Of a stretch of 64,000 nucleotides of DNA, positions 59,561-64,000 are shown one piece after another. The DNA comes from Antilocapra americana (Eukaryota; Chordata; Mammalia; Artiodactyla; Antilocapridae): contig ML661900.1 in the NCBI GenBank assembly GCA_007570785.1, positions 7,441,570 to 7,505,569 of the forward strand, written 5' to 3'. How positions within the stretch are numbered: the first letter of the stretch is position 1; each line of letters starts with the position of its first letter. Position numbers and translations under genes: made by a program. A model generated the notes under the pieces. It made no database searches. It saw only the letters and a program-made list of their open reading frames with translations, and was not told the origin of the DNA.

Positions 59561-60004
59561 ATGTATGATGATTTATACTATAAACAGGAATAAGTCCATA
59601 CTATCCAACATATGTAAATTAATCTAACAGCAATCACAGCTCATAGTGAGTACTCTTCACTCAACATCCCTACTCTGTAACCCCACTTCTTTTCCATAGA
59701 TAAATGGTAAATGTTATCTCATCATAGATGGAATATGAAAAACTGAGTTTAAAAGAGCTAGATTCTGCTCCTTCCCCTTCACCCATGTATACTCTAGGTG
59801 CACCTGCATATCGGATCCCTGTGTTCACATATATGTTCAAAAGGAGACATAATCTTGAATAAAAAGGAGGAAGACCCAGGATAATCTGGCAATCAGGTTT
59901 TAGAATGATGGTTTTACTTTGGATATCCTGACCAAATGATTGACACTACCTTGGGGGACAAACCCAGTCACTCAGAATGAGAATATCTGAGGTTTTCTTT
60001 TTTC
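59561..60004. other. Unique DNA, no feature seen
   Basis: No gene or repeat recognised. Confidence 0.5.
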
Positions 60005-60215
60005 TTGTTTATTGTGTTAAGATCAAACAAAATTTCCCATTTTAACTTTTTTAAGCACACAGTTCTGTGGCATTAAGTACATTCACATTGTTGTACCACC
60101 ATCCATTACCAGAATATTTTCATCTTCCCCAATGAAACCCTACACTCATTGAGTATTAGCTTCCATTACCCCTTCTCCCAGGCCCTGGAAACCATTCTGA
60201 ATTTCTTTTGTCTAC
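60005..60215. repeat. Old L1-type 3'-region fragment (tentative)
   Basis: 'cacagttctgtggcattaag', 'acattcacattgttgtacca' and 'ccaggccctggaaaccattc' are a familiar run from old L1M 3' regions. Orientation and subfamily are not assigned. Confidence 0.55.
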
Positions 60216-60332
60216 CACTCAATGTGCAGGACAATTGTGGCAGATGGTAACTGGGATGAATCTACAAGAGAACACCTACATCAAAGTGATAGATATGAAG
60301 ACCCCCCGCCTTAGTAGATACATACTTTGGTT

Positions 60333-60898
60333 AAGTTCAGTTTGGTTGCTTAGCTGTGTCGGACTCTCTGTGACCCTGTTGACTGCAGCTCACCAGTCTT
60401 CCCTGTCCCATCACCAACTCCCAGAGCTTGCTCAAACTCATGTCCTTTGAGTCAGTGATGCCATCGAACCATCTCATCATCTGTCGTCCCCTTCTCCTCT
60501 CGCCTTCAATCTTTCCCAGCATCAGGGTCTTTTCTAATGAGTCAGTTCTTCACATTAGGTGGCCAAAGTATTGGTGTTTCAGCTTCAGCATCAGTTCTTC
60601 CAATAAATATTCAGGACTGATTTACTTTATGATTGACTGGTTGGATCTCCTGCAGTCCAATGGACTCTCAAGAGTCTTCTCCAACACCATAGTTGAAAAG
60701 CATCAATTCTTTGGTGCTCAGCTTTCTTTAGAGTCCAGCTCTCACATTCATACCTGACTACCAGAAAAACCACAGCTTTGGCTAGATGGACCTTTGTTGG
60801 CAAAGTAATGTCTCTGCTTTTTAATATGCTGTCTAGGTTGGTCATAACTTTTCTTTCAAGGAGCCAGCGTCTTTTAATTTCATGGCTGCAGTCACCAT
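60333..60898 (-). repeat. BovB 3' end
   Basis: Antisense copy from tail 'gttcagtttggttgcttag' through 'cagcatcagggtcttttcta', 'ttggatctcctgcagtccaa' and 'ctgtctaggttggtcataac' to 'catggctgcagtcacc'. It is well preserved but truncated before the reverse-transcriptase box. Confidence 0.94.
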
Positions 60899-61256
60899 AT
60901 TTACAACTTATTAGAAATGAAGAAGAGTTTAATAAAAACTCGTGTTACCCATGCTAGGCAGACAAACTTGAAGCTGCAGACATTCAAATGTCCAGATGCA
61001 TTATGGATTTATGTTTTAATGTATGAGTCCATTATATATTTAATTCTTTTGTGCCAGGGATAACTATCATGTGTTCTGGAGCAAATTCTAGAATCACAGA
61101 GTTGTAAACGCATTTCAGAATTGACCTCAAAGGCTAAATAATTTAATTACCCATCTGAAAATTGGATCCAGCTATGAAGCACTCACTATCCACAGAAGCA
61201 GAACACTTCTCTTTGGAGTACTAAGATTGTTTAAAAAGTTTTTAATGTATTCCACA

Positions 61257-61490
61257 GGGACTTCCCTGGTAGCCCAGTGGTTAAGACTCCACATGCCCAA
61301 TGCAGATGGTCCAGGTTTGATCCTTCATCAGGGAACTATATGCTACAAGCTACAACTAAAAGTTCAGATGCTGCAACTAAACTTGATCCTGCAAGACTCA
61401 ACTAAAACAGAAAGAAAAAACCCCACATGCTGCAACTGAAACCAGGCACAACCAAATACAGAGAAAAACACATAAATATTTTTTAAAAGT
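61257..61490 (+). repeat. CHR-type SINE
   Basis: 'gggacttccctggtagccca', 'gtggttaagactccacatgc', 'ccaggtttgatccttcatca' form the tRNA-like head. A 'ctgcaactaaa'-type repeated body and an A-rich tail follow. Confidence 0.85.
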
Positions 61491-62619
61491 TATGTCACAC
61501 AAAAATCTGGCCTCTGTAACTTCAAGATATCATTCCTAATTTTGTCTCTGAGGAAACAGTGAGAACAACTATCAGTCTTCCCTTGGTCTCCTTTCTCTAG
61601 GCTGAGCATCACCAGCTCTATCAGATATTCACCATGGAATAGGCTTTAATTCCTCCTGAGTTAATTTCTGGTATAAATTCCTTTAACTTGTCTGAGTATC
61701 TTCCCCAGGAGATTCTGTATCGAGAGGTGTAGGTGATTCTTAAGATCAGTGGGGTGAGCCTATTAGAGAATGTTTGACCAGCTAGAGTACAGACAAACCA
61801 ACACCTTTATTCAGAATATCATAATTATGCCCAAGACCATTTTCCTCTTTTCATCAGACACAAGACAGATTCATACTGTTATTGTTATTGAAATCCATAA
61901 AAAATAATATTTACATCTTTCCCTAGATATTCCTTCACAGATGTTTCTGTTTTTCAAAACAATCAAAGACTGGGCACGTGCATTACTACTAGACTTAACT
62001 CTGATGGTTGTAGCCACTGTCCCAAGATATTAGCATCTTTTTGAAATCAGATACCACTGTATATTTTTAATTTCTTACAGTATAAAATATACCATTTGAA
62101 AATTTGATAATCATGCCTTTAATACTCTGATCTAAGTGGCTGGCAAAGTCTGTGAGCAGGAGTAAGCCACAGAAACAGAATTTCTTATCACTTTGTAAAA
62201 ACCTTTTTCCAAATTACTGGAGATACTATAATTTACATACTTAAGATTTAATCAGTCAGATTTTGTTTTTCTATTTTACTTGTAAATAATTATAGACAAT
62301 TTGACAAATGTCTTGATGGGGCTATGTTATATCTCTGGGTTTTATTTACCCCCAGAAATTTAATGGAAATTTAAAGTGCATCACCTCTCAGAAACAGGGC
62401 ATTTGTGAGATAAGGTCAATTGGATGCTTCAGGTTTCTTAGCGGAAAAAGGACTATATGTCTATAAGTATTAAGAATAACAAAATAATTTACTTTGGAGA
62501 GTCCTACTAATCTTTCTGTAACCATTATCATTTCCTGGGGAAGTGACCACACTGGACAAGGAGACTAACTTACTACAACTCTGAAACTCACATTGTGATG
62601 AAAAGATTTTGAACTTAAG

Positions 62620-62620
<1 letters not shown>
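61491..62620. other. Unique AT-rich DNA, no feature seen
   Basis: No gene or repeat recognised. Confidence 0.5.
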
Positions 62621-62621
<1 letters not shown>

Positions 62622-62656
<35 letters not shown>

Positions 62657-62689
62657 TGTCTGTATGTCTGTGTGTGCATGTGTGTGTTA
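62622..62689 (+). repeat. (GT)n microsatellite
   Basis: Sixteen uninterrupted GT units (62622-62653) followed by imperfect GT/GC/GTAC repeats. Likely length-polymorphic. Confidence 0.95.
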
Positions 62690-64000
62690 AGATCGAAGAC
62701 ATTGCATTTTTTTGTTAAAAAAAAAAGACAGCGGGGAGCATCACTTCCTTCATTTTCCCATTCATCTTTCACTTTACACACTTAGATCAATTATTGCTAG
62801 TATGTCTTCATGAAGGGGAAAAAACAGACACTTTGAGACAAGGACCTGATTTTTAGACTCAAGTGAATCATCTAGCTATAAAGACTGGGAAAGCGGGCCT
62901 TAGAGCGGGGAGCCCAACAGACCCTTTAGCTACTGGAGTGTGCTCTAGATTTGAAGGTCAAAATTCTTGAGTATTTTTCCTGGTCCACTTAACTGCATCA
63001 TCTAAACTTGATAAAAATGATCTTACAATGGCAGTCATTTTCTTGAAAATATTAGGAAGTGCTGGAAAGCAACGGAAAATAGTAGGAAGGCCAGCACTTA
63101 ATGGGTTGGACTATCATAAAGACTATTCGTTTGTTAGGGGTGGTGGGGAGTGCTCTGCTGAACAGAATCTGAATCAATTACAAACAAACTCTCGCCTTCC
63201 AGGTCCAGGAGCCCAGAAACCCCCTCACACCAGAGTAAGGATGCCAGGGAAAATCAATAAGCTATTGAACTGGGTTCTCTTGGGGAGAACACAGTGTATT
63301 TTGTAATTTCAAAATAGCTCTTTTATTAGAGAGCTGACGAGGGTATAGCAGACATTACATTATATGAAATATAAGCCAAGCAAGGTTCAGATCTGTTTTA
63401 AAATTAATAGAGCTTCAATCTTTTTTATTTTGCCAACAGATTGAGTTGTGATGCCTGCTAACTCTGTCTTCATTCTGATTTAGTAAGCATTTATTAAGAA
63501 CAGTTTTATATTTCTCTAACTGCATCACCAAGGCCTCTCTCTGTCCCCTGGACATTAAATTAAATATAAGATGGATTGCACCAAAGCTAAATAAATAGAT
63601 CCTTAATTTTCTCAAGCAACACATACACACATGTATAAAATAAAATAAACGTTATAGTGTTGGGCGTTGGGAGTAGAGAAAAGATGGTTCACGTGTAGGT
63701 TTAGTTATCAAAATCCACAGCATATAGGCTGACAGCTTTTGAAATACATAAACTGTTTCTCTCTCTCTTGTTTCCATAGCAACAGAGTGCACAAAGCCTT
63801 CGTTTTTGCACATAGAGAAAAAAAATTGGGAATGGAGTCTGGAATTGTCTGAAACAAAAGAAAAATGTAGAAAATGGAAAATTAGGCATCTATCATCCTC
63901 AAGATCTTCATACTTGCTCATGCTCCCTTCACATTTGTTATTTAAAATATATATTTGAATACATGTTAGCACAGCTTTGAGGAGCTGGGTCAGGACCTAA
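62690..64000. other. Unique AT-rich DNA to the window edge
   Basis: Frames reach about 106 codons on the minus strand at 63.65-63.97 kb but resemble no known protein. No repeat family is recognised. Confidence 0.5.

Noticed and set aside
62470..62781. 103-codon frame with a His-Thr repeat
   Set aside because: The repeat is the antisense of the (GT)n microsatellite, and nothing around it suggests coding.

Overview
The window is ordinary ruminant nuclear DNA with no intact protein-coding gene that I can recognise. Identification as a ruminant (cattle, sheep, goat or a close relative) rests on the repeats. BovB (RTE-type) LINE copies, Bov-tA/Bov-A SINEs that share the BovB 3' end, and cetartiodactyl CHR-type SINEs are spread through the whole 64 kb. 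Older mammalian repeats (MIR, L2, MER5A-like, MLT1, Tigger-like) fill in between. The base composition is AT-rich and CpG-poor, and only short reading frames occur by chance, as expected of intergenic or deep intronic sequence.

Layout. 1-21.9 kb: mostly unique AT-rich DNA with a BovB 3' end (2.1-2.5 kb), several SINEs, a MaLR-like LTR piece, a Tigger-like fragment, a longer BovB copy with its reverse-transcriptase YADD box (about 17.9-18.9 kb) and a CHRL SINE (21.4-21.8 kb). 21.96-29.87 kb: one old gammaretrovirus-like (class I) endogenous provirus on the + strand. It has two diverged LTRs, a 4-bp target-site duplication, remnants of gag, protease, reverse transcriptase/RNase H and integrase in normal order, no recognisable env, and a CHR SINE inserted in pol. 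It appears to sit in an older MIR. 33.3-34.35 kb: a processed pseudogene of ribosomal protein S2 on the minus strand, split by a later BovB fragment with an exact 10-bp target-site duplication. 34.7-43.3 kb: long repeat-poor unique DNA. 43.3-52.9 kb: SINEs, an MLT1 LTR, an L2 copy broken by BovB, MIRs and a MER5A-like piece. 53.2-53.8 kb: the longest reading frame in the window (204 codons from ATG, minus strand), unrecognised. 56.2-59.4 kb: a fossil hAT-type (Zaphod-like) DNA transposon carrying three later insertions. 59.4-64 kb: MER5A-like, L1-like, BovB and CHR repeats and a (GT)n microsatellite.

Nothing here amounts to an operon or a new functional system. The more informative observations are structural: the precise provirus boundaries and missing env, a BovB insertion that looks like a 3' transduction, an unidentified 597-bp insert with a 16-bp flanking duplication, a long unrecognised ORF with a good initiation context, two perfect 12-bp hairpins and a small tandem duplication that forms a TTCG-loop hairpin. 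All family names come from reading the sequence by eye against remembered consensus features. No database search was run.
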